A stretch of 64,000 nucleotides of DNA from Nocardia anocheti (GTDB taxonomy: Bacteria; Actinomycetota; Actinomycetes; Mycobacteriales; Mycobacteriaceae), in contig NZ_JAQQFV010000002.1 in the NCBI RefSeq assembly GCF_029675105.1, positions 620,001 through 684,000 on the forward strand, given 5' to 3'. Position numbers and translations under genes: made by a program. Shown here in pieces: positions 28,384-37,821 of the stretch. The notes beneath the pieces are model-generated. The model saw nothing but the letters and a program-made list of their open reading frames with translations. It was not told the origin of the DNA and did not search any database. The first letter of the stretch is position 1, and each line of letters begins with the position of its first letter.

Positions 28384-28580
28384 ACGTCATCGCGCCGCTC
28401 TTTGTCGGCCATCTCGGCCAAGCCACCCTCGATGAGCCACTCGACTTCGGCGGCGCGCGCCCGAGCCACCACCGCGGAACTCAACGCGGCGCGCACCGTA
28501 TCGGAGACCCCCGAGGTGCCCAGTGCGTCCTGTGCGGACGCGAGCAGCTCGTCGTCGATCTCGATCAGTCGCTTGGTCAT
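28374..28580 (-). CDS. VapB-type antitoxin
   Basis: 68 residues: N-terminal ribbon-helix-helix (TKRLIEIDDELLASAQDALG, then VSDTVRAALSS) and an acidic C-terminal tail (EMADKERRDDVWR) that would block the toxin. ATG 28580 has GAGGGA upstream. TA-rich stretches at 28593-28603 and 28618-28626 (TATATA) flank the promoter and may be its operator. Confidence 0.88.
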   Translation of the reverse strand: MTKRLIEIDDELLASAQDALGTSGVSDTVRAALSSAVVARARAAEVEWLIEGGLAEMADKERRDDVWR

Positions 28581-28652
28581 GTCGCTATCCCTCGATATAT
28601 ATTCCCCCATGCGGAGACTATATACCCGTGAACGCGCAGGTCACAAGGGCTG

Positions 28653-29264
28653 TTACGGCCCGTTCAGGGCGGCGTGGAGGGTGGCCGCCCACTGGTCGAC
28701 GATCAGTTTGCGGCGGGCCGAGTCGTCGGTGAGGACGTCGGCCAGGCCGAGCCCGCGGGCCAGGTCGAGGGTGGCCTGGACCAGGTGGTGGTTGACGGGG
28801 TCGGAGTCGTCCACGCCGAGGGCTTCGACGGCGCGGCGGTGGGCGATGCGGCCGAAGCGGGCCTCCAGGGGGACGATGCGTTCGCGCAGGGCCGGGTCGG
28901 CGGCGGCGTGCGTCCACACCTGTAGCGCCGCTTTGAACAGCGGCGAGGTGTAGGACTCGACCAGGCCGGAGACCACCGCGCGGGTGCGGCCCGCGCCCTC
29001 GGCGACCCCGCTGATCGCGGTCGCCTCGGCGCTGGACTGTTCCATCCTGGTGTCGAACATGTACTCGAGCGCGGCGGTGATCAGGTCTTCCCTGGTGGGG
29101 AAATGGTGCTGGGCCGCCCCGCGCGACACCCCGGCCCGTTCGGCGACCACCGACACGGTCGCGGCCGCCCAGCCGGTCTCGGCCAGGCAGTCGATGGTGG
29201 CCTCCAGCAGCCGCTGCCGGGTGGCCCGGCTGCGGTCCTGCTTGGGTTCGTGGGGTGTCGCCAT
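28653..29264 (-). CDS. TetR-family regulator of the acyl-CoA catabolic cluster
   Basis: 203 residues: helix-turn-helix TVSVVAERAGVSRGAAQHHFPTR at the N-terminus and a ligand domain ending AATLHAALNGP. It follows the enoyl-CoA hydratase gene by four bases and is probably cotranscribed with it. The QHHF recognition helix is common to TetR proteins near acyl-CoA dehydrogenases in actinobacteria, so it is a candidate regulator of the operon up to 37752; the dyad at 37773 is a candidate site. Confidence 0.92.
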   Translation of the reverse strand: MATPHEPKQDRSRATRQRLLEATIDCLAETGWAAATVSVVAERAGVSRGAAQHHFPTREDLITAALEYMFDTRMEQSSAEATAISGVAEGAGRTRAVVSGLVESYTSPLFKAALQVWTHAAADPALRERIVPLEARFGRIAHRRAVEALGVDDSDPVNHHLVQATLDLARGLGLADVLTDDSARRKLIVDQWAATLHAALNGP

Positions 29265-29268
29265 CGGA

Positions 29269-30051
29269 CTATTGTGCCCAGCTGGGCGGACGCTTCTGGA
29301 AGAAGGCCGTCATGCCCTCGATCACCTCGGGGGTGCCGAAGAACCCCGCCGAGCGCCGCGCGAGCTCCTCGGCCTCGGCGTCGAAGCGCGCCAGCAGCAC
29401 CGAGTTGACCAGCCGCTTGGACTCCGCCAGCCCCTGCGGCGACCCCTTGCGCAGCTCGCCACACAGGCGTTTCACCTCGGCGGCGGCATCGGTGGCCGCC
29501 ACGGTGACCAGCCCGATCTCCCGCGCGGTGGCCGCGTCGAACTTCTCGCCGGTGAGGAAGTAGCGGCTCGCCGAGCGCTGGTCCATGCGCGGCACCAGGG
29601 TGAGCGAGATCATGAACGGCGCCATCCCGATGCGTACCTCGGTGAGCGCGAAACTGCTGCCCGGCCCCGCCACGACGAGGTCGCAGGCACCGATGATGCC
29701 CATGCCCCCGGCGCGGACATTGCCGTCGATCCGCGCGACGACCGGCTTGGGCGAGGCGAGGATGCCGCGCAGCACGTCGATCATCACCCGGGTGCGCTGA
29801 TCGGCCGCCGTCGCCGGGTCGGCGGTGCTGGCCTCCTTGAGGTCGGCACCGGCGCAGAACGTATCGCCGGTGTGCGCGAGGACGATGCCGCGCACGGCCG
29901 GATCGGTGTTCGCCGCGTCCAGCCCGGCCAGCAGCTCACGCACCAGCTTGGACGAGAGCGCGTTGCGGTTGTGCGGGGAATCGAAGGTCAACGTGGCGAA
30001 CCCGTCGACGACCTCGTAACGGACGAACGGTGCTTCCGTCACGTCACTCAT
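29269..30051 (-). CDS. Enoyl-CoA hydratase/isomerase family protein
   Basis: 260 residues with the crotonase fold: oxyanion-hole segments HTGDTFCAGADLKEAS and GNVRAGGMGIIGACDLV. One of the two catalytic glutamates of true hydratases is present (E in FALTEVRIGM); the other, normally in a GGCEL-like loop, is replaced (GGMGIIG). It may be a methylglutaconyl- or isohexenylglutaconyl-CoA hydratase in leucine or terpene breakdown, inferred from the neighbours. Separated from the upstream operon by a hairpin. Confidence 0.9.
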   Translation of the reverse strand: MSDVTEAPFVRYEVVDGFATLTFDSPHNRNALSSKLVRELLAGLDAANTDPAVRGIVLAHTGDTFCAGADLKEASTADPATAADQRTRVMIDVLRGILASPKPVVARIDGNVRAGGMGIIGACDLVVAGPGSSFALTEVRIGMAPFMISLTLVPRMDQRSASRYFLTGEKFDAATAREIGLVTVAATDAAAEVKRLCGELRKGSPQGLAESKRLVNSVLLARFDAEAEELARRSAGFFGTPEVIEGMTAFFQKRPPSWAQ

Positions 30052-30077
30052 CGGGACTCCTGTTCATCCGGGAGGAG

Positions 30078-30109
30078 AGGTGGCCGCCCCACCACCGGGG
30101 CGGCCACCT
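30078..30109 (-). terminator. Hairpin terminator after the acyl-CoA dehydrogenase
   Basis: Perfect 13-bp stem AGGTGGCCGCCCC/GGGGCGGCCACCT, loop ACCACC, right after the stop at 30116. It would end the five-gene operon before the hydratase gene. Confidence 0.8.
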
Positions 30110-30115
30110 TCGGGA

Positions 30116-31276
30116 CTAGTACGAGCGCGGCAGGCCGAGCGAGTGCTGCGAGACGAAGTTGAGGATCATCTCGCGGCTCACCGGGGCGATGCGCATGATG
30201 CGCGCCGCCTGCAGCATGGCCGACAGGCCGACCTCCTTGGTCAGGCCCGAGCCACCGTGGGTCTGGATGGCCTGGTCCAGTGCCTTGATGCTGGCCTCGG
30301 CCGCCGCGTACTTGGCCATGTTGGCGGCCTCGGCGGCACCGAACTCGTCGCCCTGGTCGTAGAGCGTGGCGGCCTTCTGCATCATCAGCTTGGCCAGTTC
30401 CAGCTCGATCTTGATCTGCGCCAGCGGGTGTGAGATGCCCTGGTGCGCGCCGATCGGGGTCTTCCAGACGGTGCGCTCCTTGGCGTATTCCACCGCGCGA
30501 TCGATGGCATAGCGGCCCAGGCCGATGGCCATGGCCGAGCCCATGATGCGCTCGGGGTTCAGACCCGCGAACAGCTGGGCCAGGGCGGCGTCCTCGGAGC
30601 CGACGAGGGCGTCGGCGGGCAGGCGCACGTCGTCGAAGAAGAGGGTGTACTGGTTGTCCGGCTCGATGACGTCCATCTCCTGGACGTTCTTCACCAGGCC
30701 GGGCGCGTCCACCGGCACGATGAACAGCGCGGGCTTGAGCTTGCCGGTCTTGTGGTCCTCGGTGCGCGAGACCACCAGGATGGCCTCGGCCTGATCGACA
30801 CCGGAGATGAAGATCTTGCGGCCGTTGAGGATCCAGTCGTCACCGTCGCGGCGGGCGGTGGTGGTGATCTGGTGCGAGTTGGAACCCGCGTCGGGCTCGG
30901 TGATGGCGAAGACCATCTTGGCCGAACCGTCGGAGAGCTTGGGCAGCCAGCTCTGCTTCTGCGCGTCGGTGCCGTACTTGGTGATGATGGTGCCGCAGAT
31001 GGCCGGGGAGACCACCATGAGCAGCAGACCGGCGCCCTGGGCGGAGAGCTCTTCCTGCACCAGCGCCAGCTCGTACATGCCAGCGCCACCGCCGCCGAAC
31101 TCCTCGGGCAGGTTCACGCCGAGGAAACCGAGCTTGCCCGCCTCGTCCCACAGTTCGGTGAGCGGCTCGTTCTTGCGCGAGAGCGGCAGCACGTAGTCGC
31201 GGTAGTTGTACTTGGCCGCCAGCGACGCGACCGCCGCCCGCAGCGCGGTCTGCTCTTCGGTTTCGATGAACGTCAT
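30116..31276 (-). CDS. Acyl-CoA dehydrogenase
   Basis: 386 residues from ATG 31276, with all three domains. Flavin-binding segments MVFAITEPDAGSNSHQITTT and ILNGRKIFISG, and the C-terminal signature IQTHGGSGLTKEVGLSAMLQ. It oxidises an acyl-CoA at the alpha-beta bond and passes electrons to ETF. The ATGA overlap with the carboxylase alpha gene shows translational coupling. With the second dehydrogenase at 34874 it brackets the carboxylase pair, suggesting two oxidation steps in one branched-chain pathway. Confidence 0.94.
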   Translation of the reverse strand: MTFIETEEQTALRAAVASLAAKYNYRDYVLPLSRKNEPLTELWDEAGKLGFLGVNLPEEFGGGGAGMYELALVQEELSAQGAGLLLMVVSPAICGTIITKYGTDAQKQSWLPKLSDGSAKMVFAITEPDAGSNSHQITTTARRDGDDWILNGRKIFISGVDQAEAILVVSRTEDHKTGKLKPALFIVPVDAPGLVKNVQEMDVIEPDNQYTLFFDDVRLPADALVGSEDAALAQLFAGLNPERIMGSAMAIGLGRYAIDRAVEYAKERTVWKTPIGAHQGISHPLAQIKIELELAKLMMQKAATLYDQGDEFGAAEAANMAKYAAAEASIKALDQAIQTHGGSGLTKEVGLSAMLQAARIMRIAPVSREMILNFVSQHSLGLPRSY

Positions 31277-33267
31277 GCCTGCTCCTGCTCTTCTTCCTCG
31301 ACCACCGCGAGGACGGTTCCGACCTCGACCTGCTGGCCGACGGTCACATTGAGTGCGCTGAGGACGCCGGTGGCGGGCGCGGCGATGGTGTGTTCCATCT
31401 TCATGGCCTCGAGCCACAGGATGGGCTGGCCCTGGGTCACCTGGTCGCCCTCGGCGGCACCGAGCCGGATCACGCTGCCCGGCATGGGTGCCAGCAGCGA
31501 ACCGGCCGCCACCTGCTCGGACGGGTCGGTGAAGCGCGGCAGCCTGCGCACGGCCACCGGGCCGAGCGGGGAGTCCACCGCGACGAGGTCGCCGTAGCGG
31601 GCGATCTCGAACTGCCTGCGCACCGGGCCGCGTTCGCCGGGCACCGCCAGCACAACGCGTTCGGGTGTCGCCGAGATCAGCTCGAGGCCGTCGTGGCCCT
31701 CGACCTGTACGCCGGTGCGGGTGAAGCGGTAGCGCACCTCGTGCGTGCCGGAGGTGCGGCTCTCGTAGGACTTGGTCTGTGGCAGCGAGGCCAGGTTGCG
31801 CCAGCCACTGGGTGCCAGCCGGGTGAAGCGGCTGGACGCGTGGTTCGCGGCCGAATCCGCCAGGGCGGCAGCGATGATCGACAAGGCTTCGTCGGCCTCG
31901 GAGGCCAGCGGCGCCGACAACGCGGCCAGGTCGTGGGTGACGAAGAAGGCGGTGTCGGTGTCGCCCGCCAGGAAGGCCGGGTGCCGCAGCACCCGCACGA
32001 GCAGGTCGCGGTTGGTGACCAGGCCGTGGATCTTGGCGCGCTGCAAGGCGGTGGCGAGCAGATGCGCTGCCTCCGCACGGGTTTCGGCGTAGGAGATGAC
32101 CTTGGCCAGCATCGGGTCGTAGTGCACGCCGACGACCGAGTCGTCCACCACGCCGGTGTCCAGGCGTACGCCCGGCTGGTCGAGCACGGTGAATTCACCG
32201 GCGGTGAACGGAATCTCGATCTTGTGGACCGGTCCGCTCTGCGGCTGCCAATCGTGGGCGGGGTCCTCGGCGTAGAGGCGGACCTCGATCGAGTGGCCGC
32301 GCAGGGCGGGCTGGGTCGCGGGCAGCGGCAGGCCCGACGCGACCTGCAATTGCAGGCGGACGAGGTCCAGGCCGGTGGTCTGCTCGGTGACCGGATGTTC
32401 CACCTGGAGACGGGTGTTCATCTCCAGGAAGAAGAAGTCACCCTTCTCGTCGGCCAGGAACTCGACGGTGCCAGCACCCTCGTAACCGATGGCCTCGGCC
32501 GCCAACCGGGCCGCCTCGAACAGGCGATCACGCATGCCGTCGATCTTCTCGACCAGCGGCGACGGGGCTTCCTCCACCACCTTCTGGTGCCGACGCTGGA
32601 TCGAGCACTCGCGCTCGCCCACCGCCCAGGTCTTGCCGAAAGTGTCCGACATGACCTGCACTTCGATGTGACGGCCGGTCTCGAGATAGCGCTCGCAGAA
32701 CACGGTCGGGTCGCCGAAGGCTGATTCGGCCTCGCGGCGGGCGGCGGCGATCTGATCCTGCAACTCGCCCAGCTCGCGCACCACGCGCATACCGCGACCG
32801 CCACCACCTGCCGACGCCTTGATCAGCACCGGCAGGTGCGCCTCGGTGACCTCGGCCGGGTCCAGCTCGGCCAGCACCGGCACCCCCGCGGCGTCCATCA
32901 TCTTCTTGGACTCGACCTTGGAGCCCATCTGCTCGATGGCCGCGACCGGCGGGCCGATCCACACGAGCCCGGCGTCGAGCACCGCTCGCGCGAATTCGGC
33001 GTTCTCCGAGAGGAATCCGTAGCCGGGATGGATGGCGTCGGCACCGGCCGACAGCGCCGCCTCGATGATCAGCTCACCGCGCAGGTAGGTCTCGGCGGGG
33101 GTGTTGCCGGGCAGCCGGATGGCGGCGTCGGCCTCGGACACGTGCGGCGCCGCGGCATCCGCGTCGGAGTAGACGGCGGTGGTGCCGATGCCCATCCGAC
33201 GGCAGGTGGCGAACACGCGACGCGCGATCTCACCACGGTTGGCGACAAGAACATTGGTGATAGCCAT
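31273..33267 (-). CDS. Acyl-CoA carboxylase alpha subunit (biotin carboxylase plus BCCP)
   Basis: 664 residues. N-terminal biotin carboxylase (VLVANRGEIARRV; ATP-grasp loop ASAGGGGRGMRVV; EMNTRLQVEHPVTE) and C-terminal biotin carrier with biotinylated K623 in LEAMKMEH. It carboxylates biotin and hands CO2 to the beta subunit encoded just upstream. ATG 33267 has GAGG nine bases before it; a GTG at 33282 overlapping the previous stop is an alternative start. Substrate of the complex: methylcrotonyl-, geranyl- or another branched acyl-CoA. Confidence 0.94.
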   Translation of the reverse strand: MAITNVLVANRGEIARRVFATCRRMGIGTTAVYSDADAAAPHVSEADAAIRLPGNTPAETYLRGELIIEAALSAGADAIHPGYGFLSENAEFARAVLDAGLVWIGPPVAAIEQMGSKVESKKMMDAAGVPVLAELDPAEVTEAHLPVLIKASAGGGGRGMRVVRELGELQDQIAAARREAESAFGDPTVFCERYLETGRHIEVQVMSDTFGKTWAVGERECSIQRRHQKVVEEAPSPLVEKIDGMRDRLFEAARLAAEAIGYEGAGTVEFLADEKGDFFFLEMNTRLQVEHPVTEQTTGLDLVRLQLQVASGLPLPATQPALRGHSIEVRLYAEDPAHDWQPQSGPVHKIEIPFTAGEFTVLDQPGVRLDTGVVDDSVVGVHYDPMLAKVISYAETRAEAAHLLATALQRAKIHGLVTNRDLLVRVLRHPAFLAGDTDTAFFVTHDLAALSAPLASEADEALSIIAAALADSAANHASSRFTRLAPSGWRNLASLPQTKSYESRTSGTHEVRYRFTRTGVQVEGHDGLELISATPERVVLAVPGERGPVRRQFEIARYGDLVAVDSPLGPVAVRRLPRFTDPSEQVAAGSLLAPMPGSVIRLGAAEGDQVTQGQPILWLEAMKMEHTIAAPATGVLSALNVTVGQQVEVGTVLAVVEEEEQEQA

Positions 33268-33278
33268 GTGGTCGCGCC

Positions 33279-34877
33279 TCACATTCGGAAGACGCCGAAG
33301 CCCTCGGCGCCCTGGATCGGTGCGTTGTGGATGGCCGACAGGGCCATTCCCAGCACGGTGCGGGTGTCACGGGGGTCGATGATGCCGTCGTCGAAGAGCC
33401 TGCCCGACAGGAACATCGGCATGGCCTCGGCCTCGATCTGCGACTCCACCATGGCGGCCAGCCCGGCGGCGGCCTCCTCGTCGAAAGGCAGGCCCTTGGC
33501 CTCGGCGGCACCGCGCTGCACGATGGTGAGCACCCCACCGAGCTGCGCGCCACCCATCACGGCCGACTTGGCGCTGGGCCAGGCGAACAGGAAGCGCGGG
33601 TTGAACGCGCGCCCGCACATGCCGTAGTGGCCCGCGCCGTAGGAGGCGCCCATGAGCAGCGAGATGTGCGGCACCTTGGAGTTGGCGACCGCGTTGATCA
33701 TCATCGCGCCGTGCTTGATGATGCCGCCGTGCTCGTACTCCTTGCCGACCATGTAGCCGGTGGTGTTGTGCAGGAACAACAGTGGCGTGTTCTTCTTGTT
33801 CGCCAGCTGGATGAACTGGGTGGCCTTCTGCGATTCCTCGGAGAACAGCACACCGCGCGCGTTGGCCAGGATGCCGATCGGGTAACCGTTGATCTCGGCC
33901 CAGCCGGTGACCAGGCTGGAACCGTAGAGCGGCTTGAACTCGTCGAAGTCCGAGCCGTCGACCACGCGGGCGATGACCTCGCGCGGGTCGAACGGGATCT
34001 TCAGGTCCGAGGGCACGATGCCGAGCAGTTCCTCGGGATCGTAGAGCGGCGAGATGACCTCGGCGCGCGGCTCGGGGCCCTGCTTCTTCCAGTTCAGCCT
34101 GCGCACGATATTGCGGCCGATGCGGATGGCGTCCTGTTCGTCGGCGGCCATGTAGTCGGCCAGACCCGAAGTGCGCGCGTGCATCTCGGCACCGCCGAGG
34201 GTCTCGTCGTCGGAGTCCTCACCGGTGGCCATCTTCACCAGCGGCGGTCCGGCCAGGAAGACCTTCGCGCCCTCCTTGACCATCACCACATAGTCGGACA
34301 TACCCGGGATGTAGGCGCCACCGGCGGTGGAGTTGCCGAAAACCAGGGAGATGGTGGGGATTCCGGCCGCCGACGCCTGGGTCAGGTCGCGGAACATCGC
34401 GCCGCCCGGGATGAAGACTTCCTTCTGCGTCGGCAGATCGGCGCCACCGGACTCCACCAGCGAGATCACCGGCAGCCGGTTCTCGCGCACGATGTCGTTG
34501 ATGCGCAAGGTCTTCCGTAGCGTCCACGGGTTCGAGGTGCCACCGCGCACGGTCGGGTCGGGCGCGACGATCATGCACTCGACACCCTCCACGATGCCGA
34601 TCCCGGCGATCGTGGAGGCGCCCACATGGAAGTCACTGCCCCAGGCGGCCAGCGGGCACAGTTCGAGGAACGGCGAGTCCTCGTCGAGCAGCAGCTCGAT
34701 GCGCTCGCGCGCGGTCAGCTTACCGCGCTTGTGATGCCGGGCCACCTTCTCGGGCCCGCCACCGGCGATCGCCTTGGCGAACTCGCCCTCGATCTCGGCG
34801 AGCTTGGTCGTCATGGCCTCGGCGGCCGCGGTGTACTCCTCGGACGCGGGGTCGAGGGTGGAACGGAAGGTCGTCAC
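33279..34877 (-). CDS. Acyl-CoA carboxylase beta subunit (carboxyltransferase)
   Basis: 532 residues. Carboxyltransferase motifs NPWTLRKTLRINDIV, ESGGADLPTQKEVF, GNSTAGGAYIPGMSDYVVMV and SYGAGHYGMCGRAFNPRFLF. The last is close to methylcrotonyl-/geranyl-CoA carboxylase beta subunits. Start GTG 34877 overlaps the stop of the preceding dehydrogenase (GTGA). Works with the alpha subunit at 31273. Confidence 0.94.
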   Translation of the reverse strand: MTTFRSTLDPASEEYTAAAEAMTTKLAEIEGEFAKAIAGGGPEKVARHHKRGKLTARERIELLLDEDSPFLELCPLAAWGSDFHVGASTIAGIGIVEGVECMIVAPDPTVRGGTSNPWTLRKTLRINDIVRENRLPVISLVESGGADLPTQKEVFIPGGAMFRDLTQASAAGIPTISLVFGNSTAGGAYIPGMSDYVVMVKEGAKVFLAGPPLVKMATGEDSDDETLGGAEMHARTSGLADYMAADEQDAIRIGRNIVRRLNWKKQGPEPRAEVISPLYDPEELLGIVPSDLKIPFDPREVIARVVDGSDFDEFKPLYGSSLVTGWAEINGYPIGILANARGVLFSEESQKATQFIQLANKKNTPLLFLHNTTGYMVGKEYEHGGIIKHGAMMINAVANSKVPHISLLMGASYGAGHYGMCGRAFNPRFLFAWPSAKSAVMGGAQLGGVLTIVQRGAAEAKGLPFDEEAAAGLAAMVESQIEAEAMPMFLSGRLFDDGIIDPRDTRTVLGMALSAIHNAPIQGAEGFGVFRM

Positions 34878-36025
34878 GACTGGTACCCCAATACTTTCGA
34901 CGCCAGCATGGTCAGGATCTCGTTGGTGCCGCCGCCGATGCCGATGATGCGGATGTCGCGGTAGATGCGCTCGACTTCGGATTCGCGCATGTAGCCCATG
35001 CCGCCGTGCAGCTGGACGGCCTGGTTGGCGACCCACTCGACGGTTTCGACAGCGGTGTTCTTGGCGAAGCAGACCTCGGCGATCAGCCCCTGTTCGCCGT
35101 TCTCGACGCGCTCGACCAGCGAGCGGGTGTAGACGCGGGCCAGGTCGACGCGTCGCGCCATCTCGGTGAGGGTCATCTGGACCGACTGGCGGCTGATCAG
35201 CGGGCGGCCGAAGGTCTCGCGGTTGCGGGTCCACTCGAGGGTGAGGTCGAGGGCGCGCTGGGCCATCGAGTACGCCTGCACGGCCAGGCCCACCCGTTCG
35301 CTGACGAAGGCGTTGGCGATCTGGGCGAAGCCGGAGTTCTCCGCGCCGACCAGGTTGCTCGCGGGCACCCGCACGTCGGTGTAGGACAGCTCACCGGTAT
35401 CGGAGGCCAGCCAGCCCATCTTCTCCAGCTTGCGCGTCACCTCGAAACCCGGTGTGTCGGTGGGCACGATGATCAGCGAGACTCCCGCCGCGCCCGATCC
35501 ACCGGTGCGCACCGCGGTGACGATGAAGTCCGCGCGACAGGCCGAGGTGATGAAGGTCTTGGCGCCGTTGATGACGAAGTCGTCGCCGTCGCGCACCGCC
35601 GAGGTGGTGAGGTGGCCGACATCGGAGCCGCCGCCGGGCTCGGTGATGGCGAGCGAGCCGATCAGGTCACCGGCCAGCGTCGGCTTGACCCACTTCTCGA
35701 TCTGCTCCTCGTTGCCGGAGGCGATGATGTGCGGCAGGGAGATCCCGCAGGTGAACAGCGAGGCCCAGGTGCCGCCGGAGGCGCCCGCGTAGTGGAACTC
35801 CTCGCCGACGATCACGCCGTCGATGGCCGAACCGCCCTCGCCACCGGCGAATTCGGGGTACTCGATACCGAGCAGCCCGAGTTCGCCCGCCTTCTTGTGC
35901 AGTTCGCGCGGCAGTTCGCCCTCACGTTCCCAGGTGTCGAGGTCGGGCAGGATCTCCCGCTCGACGAACCCGCGCACGGTGGCGCGCAGCTCTTTACGTT
36001 CCGGGGTATCCCAAACAGATGTCAT
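34874..36025 (-). CDS. Acyl-CoA dehydrogenase
   Basis: 383 residues from ATG 36025, overlapping the AtuA-like stop by ATGA. Motifs SLAITEPGGGSDVGHLTTSA, VINGAKTFITSACRADFIVT and VQLHGGMGYMRESEVERIYR. It resembles citronellyl-CoA dehydrogenase-like and other AtuD/AtuG family members as well as ordinary isovaleryl-type enzymes; the specific substrate is inference from the neighbours. Confidence 0.93.
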   Translation of the reverse strand: MTSVWDTPERKELRATVRGFVEREILPDLDTWEREGELPRELHKKAGELGLLGIEYPEFAGGEGGSAIDGVIVGEEFHYAGASGGTWASLFTCGISLPHIIASGNEEQIEKWVKPTLAGDLIGSLAITEPGGGSDVGHLTTSAVRDGDDFVINGAKTFITSACRADFIVTAVRTGGSGAAGVSLIIVPTDTPGFEVTRKLEKMGWLASDTGELSYTDVRVPASNLVGAENSGFAQIANAFVSERVGLAVQAYSMAQRALDLTLEWTRNRETFGRPLISRQSVQMTLTEMARRVDLARVYTRSLVERVENGEQGLIAEVCFAKNTAVETVEWVANQAVQLHGGMGYMRESEVERIYRDIRIIGIGGGTNEILTMLASKVLGYQS

Positions 36026-37737
36026 GCGAGCAGCTCCGTCGGCATCTCTAGGTGGCGGGAGCGCAGCCATTCGCCGAGCCCCTTGGCCTGCGGGTCGAAA
36101 CGCGCCTGGTAGGCGACGCCCTTGCCGAGCAGGCCGGAAATGATGAAGTTGACCGCGCGCAGATTCGGCAGCACTGTGCGGGTGACGGTCAGCGCGGCCG
36201 TCTCCGGCAGCAGCTCCTGGAGCTTTTCCACCGTGAGGGTGTGCACGAGCCACTGCCATTGCGCGTCGGTGCGCACCCAGACGCCGATATTCGCGTCGCC
36301 GCCCTTGTCGCCACTACGGGCCAGCGCGATAGTGCCCAGCGGCACGCGGGTGGTCTCCGACGGGGCGGGCGCGGCGGGCAGCTCGGGTTCCGGAACCGGT
36401 TCCAGCACAGCGGTTTCGGTGGCGGGCGCGATATCGACGCGGGTGCCGTCGGCGAGCACGGCGATGTGGGGCACCTCGTGCGCGTCGACGAAGCCGGGCG
36501 TGAACACGCCGTAGGGCGAGCCGTTGCCCGGCAGCGAGGTGAAGGTCGCGCCGGGGTAGCTGGCCAGCGCCAATTCCACCGCGACACTGGAGAATCCGCG
36601 TCCGACCTTGTTCGGGTCGGGGTCGCGCACGATGCAGCGCAGCAGCGCGCTGGCCTGTTCCTCGGTCTCGGCGTCGGGGCGATCCAGGCGGGCCAGGGTC
36701 CAGGTGAGTTCGGCGGGCTTGTCCGGCAGCCAGGCTTCCAGCTGACGCTGCGCCAGCGCGGCCTTGGCCTCGATGTCGAGTCCGGTGAGGATGAACTCCA
36801 TCTCGTTGCGGAAGCCGCCGAGGGTGTTGAGCGAGACCTTGAGTTGCGGCGGCGGTGCCTCACCGGTGACACCGCTGATCAGCACCCGATCCGGGCCCTC
36901 CTGCTCGAGGGTGATGCTGTCCAGACGCGTGGTGACGTCGGGACCGGCGTAGCGGGCGCCCTGGATCTCGTACATGAGCTGGGCTTCGACCGTGTCGACG
37001 GTGACCGCGCCACCGGTGCCCGCGTGCTTGGTGATGACGCTGGAGCCGTCGCGGCGGATCTCGGCGATCGGGAAGCCGGGGCGGCCCAGCTCGCCGAGTT
37101 CGGTGAAGAAGGCGAAGTTGCCGCCGGTGGCCTGGGTGGAGCATTCGATCACGTGTCCGGCGGCGACGGCACCCGCCAGCGCGTCGTAATCGGCGCGGCC
37201 CCAACCGAAGTGGGCGGCGGCCGGGCCGACGATGACCGAGGCGTCGGTGACCCGTCCGGTGACGACGATGTCGGCGCCGGAGTTCAGGCACTCGACGATG
37301 CCCCACGCGCCGAGGTAGGCATTCGCCGTGAGCGGCTGACCCAGGTCGAGCTCGGCGGCGCGGCCGACCAGGTCGTCGCCCTCGACGTGGGCGATCTTGG
37401 CGTCCAGGCCGAGATCGGCGGCGACCTTGCGCAACCGCTCCGCGAGCCCGGCCGGGTTCAGGCCGCCCGCGTTGGTGACGATCTGGACCTTGCGTTCGAG
37501 CGCGAGGCCGAGGCAGTCCTCGATCTGTCGGACGAAGGTCTTGGCGTAGCCGAGGCTCGGGTCCTTCATCCGGTCGCGGCCGAGGATGAGCATGGTGAGT
37601 TCGGCGAGGTAGTCGCCGGTCAGCACGTCGAGCTGCCCACCTTCGAGCATCTCGCGCATGGCGCTGAGCCGGTCACCGTAGAAGCCGGAGCAGTTGCCGA
37701 TCCGGATCAGGTCGGGGTCGGCCGAGAGTGGACTCAT
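36022..37737 (-). CDS. AtuA-like acyclic terpene utilisation protein (DUF1446)
   Basis: 571 residues from ATG 37737 (GTG 37752 is an in-frame alternative). Motifs IRIGNCSGFYGDRLSAMREM, QLDVLTGDYLAELTMLILGR, NAGGLNPAGLAERL and, near the C-terminus, IALARSGDKGGDANIGVWVR, are those of the AtuA/DUF1446 family. The family is required for acyclic terpene catabolism in pseudomonads but its chemistry is not settled. First gene of a tightly overlapped operon (AtuA-like, dehydrogenase, carboxylase beta, alpha, dehydrogenase). Confidence 0.9.
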   Translation of the reverse strand: MSPLSADPDLIRIGNCSGFYGDRLSAMREMLEGGQLDVLTGDYLAELTMLILGRDRMKDPSLGYAKTFVRQIEDCLGLALERKVQIVTNAGGLNPAGLAERLRKVAADLGLDAKIAHVEGDDLVGRAAELDLGQPLTANAYLGAWGIVECLNSGADIVVTGRVTDASVIVGPAAAHFGWGRADYDALAGAVAAGHVIECSTQATGGNFAFFTELGELGRPGFPIAEIRRDGSSVITKHAGTGGAVTVDTVEAQLMYEIQGARYAGPDVTTRLDSITLEQEGPDRVLISGVTGEAPPPQLKVSLNTLGGFRNEMEFILTGLDIEAKAALAQRQLEAWLPDKPAELTWTLARLDRPDAETEEQASALLRCIVRDPDPNKVGRGFSSVAVELALASYPGATFTSLPGNGSPYGVFTPGFVDAHEVPHIAVLADGTRVDIAPATETAVLEPVPEPELPAAPAPSETTRVPLGTIALARSGDKGGDANIGVWVRTDAQWQWLVHTLTVEKLQELLPETAALTVTRTVLPNLRAVNFIISGLLGKGVAYQARFDPQAKGLGEWLRSRHLEMPTELLA

Positions 37738-37772
37738 GCGGTCCAGGATCACATCGGTTCAGAAAAAAAGCA

Positions 37773-37788
37773 AGCAAGCGTGCTTGTT
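37773..37788. promoter_or_regulatory. Dyad operator upstream of the AtuA-like operon
   Basis: CAAGCG-TGCTTG core at 37775-37786 (arms CAAGC/GCTTG) extended to an A-x-CAAG....CTTG-x-T pattern, in a markedly AT-rich promoter. This resembles operators of TetR regulators of acyl-CoA catabolism (KstR2-like CAAG/CTTG half-sites). It is 21 bases upstream of GTG 37752. Confidence 0.62.
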
Positions 37789-37821
37789 AATTGCGGGCAA
37801 TCGACCAGGCAAGATGGGAGC

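Noticed and set aside
37775..37786. Possible KstR2 box
   Set aside because: Half-sites fit but spacing differs from the KstR2 consensus as I know it, and no KstR2 or cholesterol genes are nearby; kept only as a generic TetR site.
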